From: Methylophaga sp.
GTDB taxonomy: Bacteria; Pseudomonadota; Gammaproteobacteria; Nitrosococcales; Methylophagaceae
Direction of reading: 5' to 3'
Length of the DNA: 64,000 nt
Assembly (NCBI RefSeq): GCF_009711715.1
Contig: NZ_VENF01000009.1
Coordinates: 124,001-188,000, forward strand
A program made the position numbers and the translations under genes. Below, piece by piece: positions 55,008-63,021 of the stretch. The notes beneath the pieces were generated by a model. That model searched no databases. It saw nothing but the letters and a program-made list of their open reading frames with translations, and was not told where the DNA came from. Every line of letters starts with the position of its first letter. Positions within the stretch are counted from its first letter, which is position 1.

Positions 55008-55691
55008 GTGAAGAAAATCGTCATTACCCTGTTTAGTGGCTGGATGCTGGCAGCGATCGCTGCCGTGTCAGCGGCACCGGGTTTTTCAGAAGTGAATAAT
55101 GTCCTGTTCGACTCAGCTCACCTGGACAATATTGAACAGCCGGGTGTGCTGACTTACGAATATTCGAAAGAGAGTGTCATTGATGATTCTCGTGAAGACA
55201 CTATCAAAGTCGCTGTTTCTAATATCCGCAACACAGGCCGTCGTGATCTGGCATTTGAGTTTTTTACCGGCAAATATAAACGCCCTTATGAAGCGATGGA
55301 AAACCAGCGCGGTAACGGTGTCTTTGTGTTGTTCCTGGAATACGACATCCACGAAATGAACCGTCTGACCGGTGGTGAATGGCGCTATTTCCAACGTAAA
55401 ATCCGCTGGGCCTTTGCTGAGGGTGCCGAGAAAAAAGAAGTCGACATCAATTACAACGGTAAAACCGTGAAAGGCACACAATACATTGTGCAGCCGTATG
55501 TCGATGATCCTAAAAATCAGCGTTATAAACTCTACGCAGGTAAATACTATATCTTTACCTTATCGGAAGCGATACCGGGGGAAATTTACCAAATCCGCAC
55601 CGTTGTACCTGATGGTGAAAGCTGGTCAGAAGGCGAGCCGACGTTGGTCGAGGAGTCGATTACTTTTGCCGGTTTTAACGAAGGCGCCTGA
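55008..55691 (+). CDS. Exported protein of unknown function
   Basis: A 227-residue protein with a signal peptide (cleavage about residue 22-23, after VSAA) and no cysteines. The mature protein is mixed beta-rich, with many aromatic and charged residues (EWRYFQRKIRWAFAEGAEKK). I do not recognise the family. The start is a GTG at 55008 with AGAGG about 10 bases upstream. It lies between the DUF302 lipoprotein and the two-component genes, so it belongs to the xoxF neighbourhood; a role in sensing or supporting the dehydrogenase is a guess from position. Confidence 0.7.
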   Translation: MKKIVITLFSGWMLAAIAAVSAAPGFSEVNNVLFDSAHLDNIEQPGVLTYEYSKESVIDDSREDTIKVAVSNIRNTGRRDLAFEFFTGKYKRPYEAMENQRGNGVFVLFLEYDIHEMNRLTGGEWRYFQRKIRWAFAEGAEKKEVDINYNGKTVKGTQYIVQPYVDDPKNQRYKLYAGKYYIFTLSEAIPGEIYQIRTVVPDGESWSEGEPTLVEESITFAGFNEGA

Positions 55692-55718
55692 TGCGCGGTT
55701 TCTCCGGTAAGAGGCAAT

Positions 55719-55742
55719 AACGGGCCACAGTGCCCGTTTTTT
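55719..55742 (+). terminator. Terminator immediately before the histidine kinase start
   Basis: AACGGGC (55719-55725), loop, GCCCGTT (55732-55738) and a T run to 55742, five bases before the kinase ATG at 55747. It would end the upstream transcript; alternatively it is an attenuator for the kinase. Confidence 0.75.
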
Positions 55743-55746
55743 GTCT

Positions 55747-57213
55747 ATGAAGCTGCCGCGACGATTACACAGTATTCAGGGTTCTCTGCTGCTGCATGAG
55801 CTTAGCTTTGTTTTCCTGATTCTGATTACCACCAGTGTTGCTATTGTCTGGGCCTTCGCCTGGCAAAAAAGCTCGGAAGAATCTTTGCGTCTGACAGCGA
55901 TGAACAGCCACGTTCAGTCGATTCGAGGTGAGCTGTACCGTCAGCTCAAGGAAGTATTCGATGCCGCCTTTCTCGATGATCAGCACGCGCGAGACGAATA
56001 TAATTTCTATTCGCGCCGTATCAATGACGGTCTCGCTGATTTGCGTTTGTTATCTGAGCCAGGCAATGAAACCGAAGCGATAATCCAGGTCGAAACGGCA
56101 TATAACGAATACCGGGTACAGACAAGGGAATTGTTGCGTTCAGTCAGCCTGAGTGAAGAGCAAAAAAATTTGCTGGATTATCAGTTGGAGCAACATACCT
56201 TTGCCGAGTTGGAACATGCTTTCAGTGGTTTCGACAGCTTATTGAAGGAAAAACAGACAGCACTGGCAGAAGCCCGCCAACGCTGGATGTCCCAGTTGCT
56301 CCTGCTGGTCCCGCTTCCCGTTCTGCTTGCACTGAGTTTATTGCTGTTGTCGCGACGCTTTGTCAGAAACAACCTGGTCAGGCCGCTAGCCGCGGTCATG
56401 CATGGGGCCCGCCTGATTAGCAAAGGTAATCTGCATCACCAGATTGAAAGTCGGGGTGTGGATGATCTTGTCAGGCTGGCCGATGCCATCAACAGCATGG
56501 CGGAGGAATTGGCCAGCAACCGCGATAAACTGGTTGAGGCCAGGAAACAGGCTGCCATGGGCGAACTGGTGCCGCTGGTTGCTCATAACATCCGCAATCC
56601 CTTGTCAGGCATCAGAGCGGCTGCCCAAGTCACCCTGGAGGAACAGCCGGCGCCTGATGTACAGGATGTGCTTAAAGATATTATTATCGCCGTAGACAGG
56701 CTGGAACGCTGGGTTACCTCCTTGCTGACCTACCTGCATCCCAATAAGCCTCATTTCACCAGCGAATCACTGCAACAAGTGGCAGACAATGCGATTTCTC
56801 TGATTCAGCTGCAGCTCGCTGACAAAAGAATGCGTATAGACAAAGCCGGCTGGCAGGAAAAAGCCTTTGAGATCGCGATTGATACTAACCTGATGGAACA
56901 AACTGTCTTCAATCTGGCGCAAAATGCCATTGAGGCTTCACCATCTGGCTCAGTAATAAAATTTGTTTACCGTGAAGATGAGGAGCAGGTTGAATTAAAC
57001 ATCCATGACGAGGGCAACGGCATGCGTTATGACCCGGTTGCCGAGCAGGTTACTGATGGTGAAGCCAAGCGACTGGGATGTGGACTGGGGATACCGTTTG
57101 CGCTGAAAGTGATTAAACAGCATGATGGCGAGTTAATCTACGACAGCGCACCGGGCAGGCCGACCCGAGTCACTATCCGTCTGCCTAAAAAGCGGTTTGA
57201 GCCACAGGAATAG
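55747..57213 (+). CDS. Membrane sensor histidine kinase
   Basis: A 488-residue kinase with two membrane segments (about 19-39 and 183-203) bracketing a helical periplasmic sensor of about 140 residues, then HAMP and a HisKA-like domain with H280 in LVAHNIRNPLSG. The HATPase domain carries NAIEAS (N box), DEGNGM (G1) and GCGLGIPFAL (G2). The ATG at 55747 is used; no Shine-Dalgarno is visible and the preceding bases are the terminator T run. The NtrC-type regulator follows after 3 bases and is its likely partner. Signal unknown; its position suggests control of methanol or PQQ-related genes. Confidence 0.9.
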   Translation: MKLPRRLHSIQGSLLLHELSFVFLILITTSVAIVWAFAWQKSSEESLRLTAMNSHVQSIRGELYRQLKEVFDAAFLDDQHARDEYNFYSRRINDGLADLRLLSEPGNETEAIIQVETAYNEYRVQTRELLRSVSLSEEQKNLLDYQLEQHTFAELEHAFSGFDSLLKEKQTALAEARQRWMSQLLLLVPLPVLLALSLLLLSRRFVRNNLVRPLAAVMHGARLISKGNLHHQIESRGVDDLVRLADAINSMAEELASNRDKLVEARKQAAMGELVPLVAHNIRNPLSGIRAAAQVTLEEQPAPDVQDVLKDIIIAVDRLERWVTSLLTYLHPNKPHFTSESLQQVADNAISLIQLQLADKRMRIDKAGWQEKAFEIAIDTNLMEQTVFNLAQNAIEASPSGSVIKFVYREDEEQVELNIHDEGNGMRYDPVAEQVTDGEAKRLGCGLGIPFALKVIKQHDGELIYDSAPGRPTRVTIRLPKKRFEPQE

Positions 57214-57216
57214 CGG

Positions 57217-58596
57217 ATGCTGAATGTATTGCTGATAGAAGATGAAACGCTGTTTGCCAAGTCTGTATTACGCAGGCTTGAGCGTGAAGGTCACCGGGCA
57301 ACAATCCAGGACAGCATTGCGGGTGGCCGTGATGCGCTGATGAACGACCTGCCTGATATTCTGCTGCTGGATGTCAGACTGCCTGACGGTAATGGCCTCG
57401 ACCTGTTACGTGAAATCCGCAGTCGTGACAGCAGTAAGGACTTGCCAGTGGTGGTGGTTACTGCCTATGGCGAACTGGAAGATGCGGTGGCCGCTATGAA
57501 ACTGGGGGCCACCGACTACCTGAAAAAACCGGTTGATCTGGATGAACTGATACTGACTTTATCCAAAGTGATGCAACAACAGCAACTCAGCCAGAAACTA
57601 GATTATTCTCAGGTACGTGAAACGCACGGTATTGAGCCGGTGCGAATGATTGGCCGTAGTCGGGTCATGCAGCGTCTGCGTCATCAACTGGAACATATTG
57701 CCGGCCTGGTCGACAGGAGCCAGCAGGAACATCCTGTGATTTTGATTAGTGGCGAAACCGGCACAGGTAAAGATGTACTGGCAAGGCTCTATCATGACCT
57801 GGGTAGCTGGCGTGATCGCCCGTATGTGCATGTAGACTGTGCGGCCTTACCCTCAGAACTGATTGAAGCTGAATTATTTGGCTTTGAACGCGGGGCCTTT
57901 ACCAATGCGCATCAGGCCAAACCAGGCCTGATAGAAGTCGCCGAAGACGGCACGCTGTTTCTGGATGAGGTGGGCGAATTACCCTTGGCATTGCAGGCTA
58001 AGTTGCTCAATGTACTGGAAAGACGGCAGGTACGTCGGCTTGGTTCAACCCGCGAGCATAGCGTAAATGCGCATGTGGTCGCGGCGACTAACCGTGACTT
58101 GAACAAAATGGTGGCAGAAGGCCGTTTCCGTTCCGATCTCTACTTCCGGTTGAATGTGCTGGGCCTCGCATTACCTCCTCTGCGTGACAGAAAGGAAGAT
58201 ATCAGTCTGCTGGCAGAACACTTTGTCCAGGCCGTGTCACGCCGATATGGTTTACAGCCACCGGTGTTTTCTGATGCTGCCAGTGTGCTGATGGAGAATT
58301 ATCACTGGCCGGGCAATGTGCGCGAACTACAGCATGTGGTTGAACGTGCGGTGATGTTGTCACAGGAGGGTCAGATACTGCCCGAGCAGCTTATGCTGCA
58401 AAGCCAGCCAATGCAGCCGGCCTCAGCGCAGGGAGAGGAACTGGGTCAGCTTGGCAGCATGACGCTTGAGCAGGTCGAGAAACTGTTGCTGGAAAAAGCG
58501 CTGCAACGTAGTGGCGGCAATGTATCACGTGCAGCCCGAGAACTTGGCCTCACACGTATGGCAATGCGCTATCGAATGGAGAAATACCAGCTTTAG
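57217..58596 (+). CDS. NtrC-family response regulator
   Basis: A 459-residue regulator: receiver domain (1-120, phosphoacceptor D52), AAA+ domain (about 140-380) with Walker A GETGTGKD (179-186) and Walker B TLFLDE (246-251), and a Fis-like HTH at the C-terminus (from about 425). The sigma-54 contact loop reads GAFTNA (226-231) where GAFTGA is the norm, so sigma-54 activation may be altered. It is 3 bases after the histidine kinase gene. Orthologues such as MxaB/MxbM-type regulators control methanol dehydrogenase genes in other methylotrophs, but they are a different family. Targets here are unknown. Confidence 0.9.
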   Translation: MLNVLLIEDETLFAKSVLRRLEREGHRATIQDSIAGGRDALMNDLPDILLLDVRLPDGNGLDLLREIRSRDSSKDLPVVVVTAYGELEDAVAAMKLGATDYLKKPVDLDELILTLSKVMQQQQLSQKLDYSQVRETHGIEPVRMIGRSRVMQRLRHQLEHIAGLVDRSQQEHPVILISGETGTGKDVLARLYHDLGSWRDRPYVHVDCAALPSELIEAELFGFERGAFTNAHQAKPGLIEVAEDGTLFLDEVGELPLALQAKLLNVLERRQVRRLGSTREHSVNAHVVAATNRDLNKMVAEGRFRSDLYFRLNVLGLALPPLRDRKEDISLLAEHFVQAVSRRYGLQPPVFSDAASVLMENYHWPGNVRELQHVVERAVMLSQEGQILPEQLMLQSQPMQPASAQGEELGQLGSMTLEQVEKLLLEKALQRSGGNVSRAARELGLTRMAMRYRMEKYQL

Positions 58597-58608
58597 GTGC
58601 GGTCCGGC

Positions 58609-59004
58609 CTATTTGACCACTTTCAGGCTGGGCCGGCCGCCTTTGCTGCCTGGCTCAGGTGCATCCGGATCCGGTCTCGGCGGTGGTGTTTCCTCTTCGG
58701 GAAAAAACATGCCTTCGTTGTTTTCCTTGCCGTAAATCGCCTGAACAGCAGGAATCGGGATAAACACATCCATGGCCTTGCCGGCAAAACGGGCCGAGAA
58801 GCTTATCCATTCATTATCAATCAACAAATCGCGAATGGCATCAGGTGCAATATTCAACACGATTCGACCATCTTTGACAAAGTCTTGCGGGACTTGCACC
58901 CCGTCGTGGTGAGTGTTGACCAGTACATAGGGTGTGCACTGGTTATCCAGCAACCACTCATGAATCGCACGAATGAGATAAGGTTTTTGTGAGGTCATAC
59001 TCAT
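58609..59004 (-). CDS. sspB: ClpXP adaptor SspB
   Basis: Stringent starvation protein B, 131 residues. The N-terminal domain recognises ssrA-tagged substrates (KPYLIRAIHEWLLDNQ and VLVNTHHDGVQVP), and the flexible tail ends in RPSLKVVK, the ClpX-binding XB motif. It follows sspA with 3 bases between them. It is convergent with the NtrC-type gene. Confidence 0.94.
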   Translation of the reverse strand: MSMTSQKPYLIRAIHEWLLDNQCTPYVLVNTHHDGVQVPQDFVKDGRIVLNIAPDAIRDLLIDNEWISFSARFAGKAMDVFIPIPAVQAIYGKENNEGMFFPEEETPPPRPDPDAPEPGSKGGRPSLKVVK

Positions 59005-59007
59005 TGA

Positions 59008-59622
59008 TTAACGCATTGCTCTTTCGGTATCAGTCAGACTGGCCTGGAAGCTGTCACGTTCAAATATCCGCCGGGCATAGTTTTCTACAGCCCTGGCACT
59101 GTCGGGAAGTTTGATATTCAACGACGGCAGCCGCCATAACAGTGGAGCCAGGGTGCAGTCGAGCAATGAGAATTCATCACTCATAAAAAAGTTTGAACTT
59201 TCAAACAGTGGCGACAGCACGGTCAGGTCTTCCTGAATAATCTTGCGTGCCTTAGCACCTTTACCACGTTCCCGGCCGCAGAGCGCGTCCCAGAGTGAAT
59301 ACCAGTCCTTATCAATACGGTGCAGCATCAGACGGGCTTTAGCTCGCGCCACCGGGTCAACCGGCATCAGCGGCGGATGCGGGAAACGCTCATCAAAGTA
59401 ATCAATGATGACGCGGGCATCGAACAAGACCAGGTCCCGGTCAAACAGGGTAGGACCGCTACCATAGGGATTGGCCGCTGCCACCTCTTCCGGCCATTCA
59501 CCGGGAACCAGTTCTGCAATCTCTGCTTCGATCTCTTTTTCCTGAATCACAATCCGCATCTGATGGCTGAACGGACATGCCGGATCAGAATAAACGGTCA
59601 TCATTGAGCGGCGGTTATTCAC
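59008..59622 (-). CDS. sspA: Stringent starvation protein A
   Basis: GST-fold protein without expected glutathione-transferase activity, 204 residues, that binds RNA polymerase and affects transcription under stress in E. coli. It shows DPACPFSHQMRIVIQEKEIE in the thioredoxin-like N-terminal domain. The order petABC-sspAB is a standard gammaproteobacterial arrangement. Confidence 0.94.
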   Translation of the reverse strand: MNNRRSMMTVYSDPACPFSHQMRIVIQEKEIEAEIAELVPGEWPEEVAAANPYGSGPTLFDRDLVLFDARVIIDYFDERFPHPPLMPVDPVARAKARLMLHRIDKDWYSLWDALCGRERGKGAKARKIIQEDLTVLSPLFESSNFFMSDEFSLLDCTLAPLLWRLPSLNIKLPDSARAVENYARRIFERDSFQASLTDTERAMR

Positions 59623-59670
59623 TGGCAGTCTCCTGATGAGAATAAACCACCGCTCTGTCGCGCTGAAGCA

Positions 59671-60375
59671 TTAATGGACATCTTTCCAGAAGGCTTTCTT
59701 AAGCGGATAGGCGACCAGGAAGAAAATAATCAGGTACAGCAGTACCCACTTCGCCAGCGCCATTCTTTCCAACTTTGACGGCTCGCTGATGTAGGCGAGG
59801 AAATTGACCAGGTCATGAGTCATTTTGTTGTACTCATGCTGGCTGAGCTCACCTTCACGCGCTTGTACCAGTTCACCAGTTGCTTCGTCCTTAGCTAGGT
59901 AGCCTTGTTGTTCCCAAAGAACGTGAGGCATGCCCACATCTTTGAAGGCCATGTTGTTGGTGCCCATCGGACGCGATTCATCCAGATAGAAAGTGCGCAG
60001 ATAGGTGTAAAGCCAGTCAGTGCCACGTGCACGGGCAATAACAGACAAATCAGGTGGGGTTACACCAAACCATTTCTGAGCATCTTCCGGACGCATCGCC
60101 ACGGTCATTGTGTCACCGATTTTGTCTGAGGCAAACATCAGGTTTTCTTTAACCTGATCCTCAGTCAGACCGAGATCCTTCGCCATACGGTTGTAACGCA
60201 TGAAGGAAGCCTCGTGACAGCTCAGGCAGTAATTGACAAAAGTCTGTGCGCCGCGTTGCAGCGATGCCTGGTCGGTAATATCGACCTCAACATGGTCGAG
60301 ATGGACACCACCAGACGCAGCTAGCGCCTGGGTTGTGAACAATGCAAAAAAACATGCAATAACTAATGATCTCAT
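59671..60375 (-). CDS. petC: Cytochrome c1 of the bc1 complex
   Basis: Haem-c subunit of ubiquinol:cytochrome c reductase, 234 residues. The signal peptide ends near ALAA, the haem-binding motif is CLSCH (C50, C53, H54), and a C-terminal membrane anchor is present near residues 210-228. It overlaps petB by 4 bases. It would pass electrons from the Rieske protein to a periplasmic cytochrome or to a copper protein such as the pseudoazurin encoded 2 kb away. Confidence 0.96.
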   Translation of the reverse strand: MRSLVIACFFALFTTQALAASGGVHLDHVEVDITDQASLQRGAQTFVNYCLSCHEASFMRYNRMAKDLGLTEDQVKENLMFASDKIGDTMTVAMRPEDAQKWFGVTPPDLSVIARARGTDWLYTYLRTFYLDESRPMGTNNMAFKDVGMPHVLWEQQGYLAKDEATGELVQAREGELSQHEYNKMTHDLVNFLAYISEPSKLERMALAKWVLLYLIIFFLVAYPLKKAFWKDVH

Positions 60376-61586
60376 TGGAATGTCACCCTTTCTGGCACCG
60401 GTTTATCCTTGTCGAGCTTGGTGTAGATCGGCATGAAGATAAAGAACGCAAAATAAATGACTGAGAATACACGTGCAGCCATGGTGTATATGGCCGTGGC
60501 CGGTTGTGTTCCCAGGTAGCCAAGCGCCAGGAAGCTGATAATAAACAGCACCAGAGCAATCTTGAAATAGGGGCCACGGTAGCGGATAGATTTCACCGGG
60601 CTGCGGTCCAGCCAGGGTAGCAGGAACAGGAAGACAATCGCACCGCCCATCGCCAGTACGCCCATCAGCTTGTCAGGTACCGCACGCAGAATCGCGTAGA
60701 ACGGTGTGAAGTACCACAGCGGGACGATGTGCTCAGGTGTTTTGAGCGGATCTGCGGGAATAAAGTTATCTTTCTCCAGGAACCAGCCCCCACCTTCCGG
60801 TGCATAGAACAGAACCAGCGCAAAGATGAACAGGAACACCACCACACCGACAATATCCTTGACTGTGTAGTAGGGATGGAAAGGAATACCATCGACAGGT
60901 TTGCCACTGGCGTCTTTGTTTTTCTTGATTTCTACGCCGTCCGGGTTGTTTGAGCCTACCTCATGCAAAGCAATGATGTGTGCCACAACCAGACCCAGCA
61001 GAACCAGTGGCAGCGCAATCACATGGAAGGCAAAAAAGCGGTTGAGGGTCGCATCAGCGACAACAAAGTCACCCCGAATCCACAGCGCCAGTTGTTCACC
61101 CACGACGGGGATGGCACCGAACAGGGAAATAATAACCTGGGCACCCCAGTAGGACATCTGTCCCCATGGCAACAGATAACCCATAAAGGCTTCGGCCATC
61201 AGGGTCAGATAGATCAACATGCCGAAGATCCAGACCAGTTCGCGTGGTTGTTTGTACGAACCGTAAATAAGGCCACGGAACATATGCAGGTAAACGACGA
61301 CAAAGAAAGCCGAGGCACCGGTAGAGTGCAGATAACGAATCAGCCAGCCCCATTCAACATCACGCATGATGTATTCGACCGAAGCGAAGGCCAGTTCGGC
61401 ATCAGGCTTGTAGTTCATGGTGAGGAAAATACCGGTGACGATTTGCAGCACCAGTACCAGAAGGGCAAGTGAACCGAAGAAATACCAGAAGTTGAAGTTC
61501 TTAGGTGCGTAGTATTCGGAAAGATGTTCTTTCCACATTTTGGATGCCGGGAAGCGGGCATCCAGCCAGTTCATAAAGCTAGACAT
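60372..61586 (-). CDS. petB: Cytochrome b of the bc1 complex
   Basis: Fused cytochrome b, 404 residues with about eight membrane segments. Bis-haem histidines lie in RYLHSTGASAFF and the AFHVIALPL region. The Qo-site motif, usually PEWY, reads PLWY at 289-292 (60711-60722). Related gammaproteobacteria carry PVWY here, so a non-acidic residue at this place is a known lineage feature. It overlaps petC by 4 bases and petA by 1. Confidence 0.96.
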   Translation of the reverse strand: MSSFMNWLDARFPASKMWKEHLSEYYAPKNFNFWYFFGSLALLVLVLQIVTGIFLTMNYKPDAELAFASVEYIMRDVEWGWLIRYLHSTGASAFFVVVYLHMFRGLIYGSYKQPRELVWIFGMLIYLTLMAEAFMGYLLPWGQMSYWGAQVIISLFGAIPVVGEQLALWIRGDFVVADATLNRFFAFHVIALPLVLLGLVVAHIIALHEVGSNNPDGVEIKKNKDASGKPVDGIPFHPYYTVKDIVGVVVFLFIFALVLFYAPEGGGWFLEKDNFIPADPLKTPEHIVPLWYFTPFYAILRAVPDKLMGVLAMGGAIVFLFLLPWLDRSPVKSIRYRGPYFKIALVLFIISFLALGYLGTQPATAIYTMAARVFSVIYFAFFIFMPIYTKLDKDKPVPERVTFQ

Positions 61587-62182
61587 CAGGCAGCTCCTTG
61601 TGCATCTTCACCGACAACGACCAGGTTGTCACCCTGGAAGTGGTAAGGCGGGACTTGCAGATTGATCGGTGCCGGTACACCCTGGAAAACACGACCGGCC
61701 AGGTCAAAGCGTGAGCCGTGACAAGGGCAGAAGAAACCGCCTTTCCAGTCCTCACCCAAATCCGCCGGAGCCAGATCCGGACGGTACGTGGGTGAACAAC
61801 CCAGATGAGTACAGATACCGACCAGAACCATCAGCTCATCGCGGATGGAACGGGTATCGTTCTGGCAGTATTCAGGTTGTTGTGAGGCCACCTGACTATT
61901 GGGATCACGTAAAGATTCATCCAGAGTTTCCAGATTGGCCAGGACTTCCTGACTGCGGCGAAAAATCCAAACGGGTTTGCCTCGCCACTCTACGGTCAGA
62001 AGCTGACCTGTTTCCAGCTTACTGATGTCGACCTCAACAGGCGCGCCGGCAGCTTCCGCTTTGGCGCTGGGCAACATGGATGATACAAAAGGCACGGCAA
62101 CGGCGGCAGCACCGGCACCGCCGACAACACTGGCTGCAGCCGTGAGGAAGCGCCGTTTGCCGGTATCGATTGACTGACTCAT
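61586..62182 (-). CDS. petA: Rieske iron-sulfur subunit of the bc1 complex
   Basis: Rieske [2Fe-2S] protein, 198 residues. The N-terminus has a twin-arginine signal (GKRRFLTAA) that stays as the membrane anchor. Cluster ligands are C124 and H126 in CTHLGC and C152 and H155 in CPCHG, with C129 and C154 forming the disulfide. It heads petABC, followed by sspAB. Confidence 0.96.
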   Translation of the reverse strand: MSQSIDTGKRRFLTAAASVVGGAGAAAVAVPFVSSMLPSAKAEAAGAPVEVDISKLETGQLLTVEWRGKPVWIFRRSQEVLANLETLDESLRDPNSQVASQQPEYCQNDTRSIRDELMVLVGICTHLGCSPTYRPDLAPADLGEDWKGGFFCPCHGSRFDLAGRVFQGVPAPINLQVPPYHFQGDNLVVVGEDAQGAA

Positions 62183-62320
62183 TGAAGGATTTCCCCCAGC
62201 ATTCTTAAATGTGATGACCCTGCGATTTTATCTAAAGTAAATAAAGTTTCACAAGGTGAATAATTGGTAACCGAGTAAATAAACTCTTAAATTTTAGCAT
62301 ACCGTGGGGGTAATAGGATC

Positions 62321-62350
62321 AAAAAAGCCCGCCTGAAATCAGGCGGGCTT
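62321..62350 (-). terminator. Terminator of the pseudoazurin gene
   Basis: Read on the minus strand, an 11-bp stem (AAGCCCGCCTG with CAGGCGGGCTT, 62325-62350) is followed by a run of T (62326-62321). It separates the pseudoazurin gene from petABC. Confidence 0.92.
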
Positions 62351-62377
62351 TCGATTAAGCCGATTGTTGCGACTGAA

Positions 62378-62821
62378 TTATTTCAGTGCTTTTTCGGTTT
62401 TTCTGACCAAGCGGCCCAGAGCACCTTTCGGGTCAGTGGCTTTAATAGCTTCCAGGTTGGTAGGTTCACCAACTACAATGGCACCACCCATGCCTGCACC
62501 CCAGTGCGGGTCACATTTGTAAAGATATACACCTTCAACAGTCAATGGTTTGGTTGAGAAGTTTTCACCCATCGCTGAAGTCCAGCCTTCAGCCCCTTCA
62601 GGGATGAATTCAACTTCACCATCAGCAGTGATGAACTTGGTATTGGCGATGTGACCGTTCATGTTGGTCCAGGAAACGGTGTCACCCGGTTGAGCAACAA
62701 CAACCATCGGTTTGAATGCTGTGACAGAAGCAGTAACAACGTGATCTTCAGCCATAACAGCAGTTGACATCAGAGTCGCTGCGCTCAGAGCGGCAGCAAT
62801 AAGTGATTTGCCATATTTCAT
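62378..62821 (-). CDS. Pseudoazurin (blue copper protein)
   Basis: Periplasmic cupredoxin of 147 residues with a signal peptide ending VMA (residue 24). Type-1 copper ligands are H57 in NMNGHIAN and C103, H106 and M111 in YKCDPHWGAGMGG, the C-x2-H-x4-M spacing of pseudoazurin. The ATG at 62821 has GAGAGGA upstream; a longer frame to 62902 is a shadow over the promoter region. It probably carries electrons between the bc1 complex or a dehydrogenase and a terminal oxidase or reductase. Its upstream region has repeats of AACTGAAC. Confidence 0.93.
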   Translation of the reverse strand: MKYGKSLIAAALSAATLMSTAVMAEDHVVTASVTAFKPMVVVAQPGDTVSWTNMNGHIANTKFITADGEVEFIPEGAEGWTSAMGENFSTKPLTVEGVYLYKCDPHWGAGMGGAIVVGEPTNLEAIKATDPKGALGRLVRKTEKALK

Positions 62822-62880
62822 TATTAATCCTCTCGTTTTTAAGGTTATTTGCCTCAGTGCGGTGCCAGTGTGGCATAGCC

Positions 62881-62945
62881 AAACTGAACCGAAACTGAAC
62901 AAAACTAAATCCGTATATTGTTGTTGTTAATGACTTAGTTCAGTT
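62881..62945. repeat. AACTGAAC repeats upstream of pseudoazurin
   Basis: AAACTGAAC occurs at 62881-62889 and 62892-62900 (11-base period), a weaker copy AAACTAAAT is at 62902-62910, and an inverted GTTCAGTT is at 62938-62945. The group lies 60-124 bases upstream of the pseudoazurin start and looks like a regulator binding array. Confidence 0.5.
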
Positions 62946-63021
62946 CGAGACCGCGCGACATACTAACCCGACCCTGACTGAAAAGTCCAAAAAGAATCAA
63001 CGTGAGAATAGGGCATATGCC

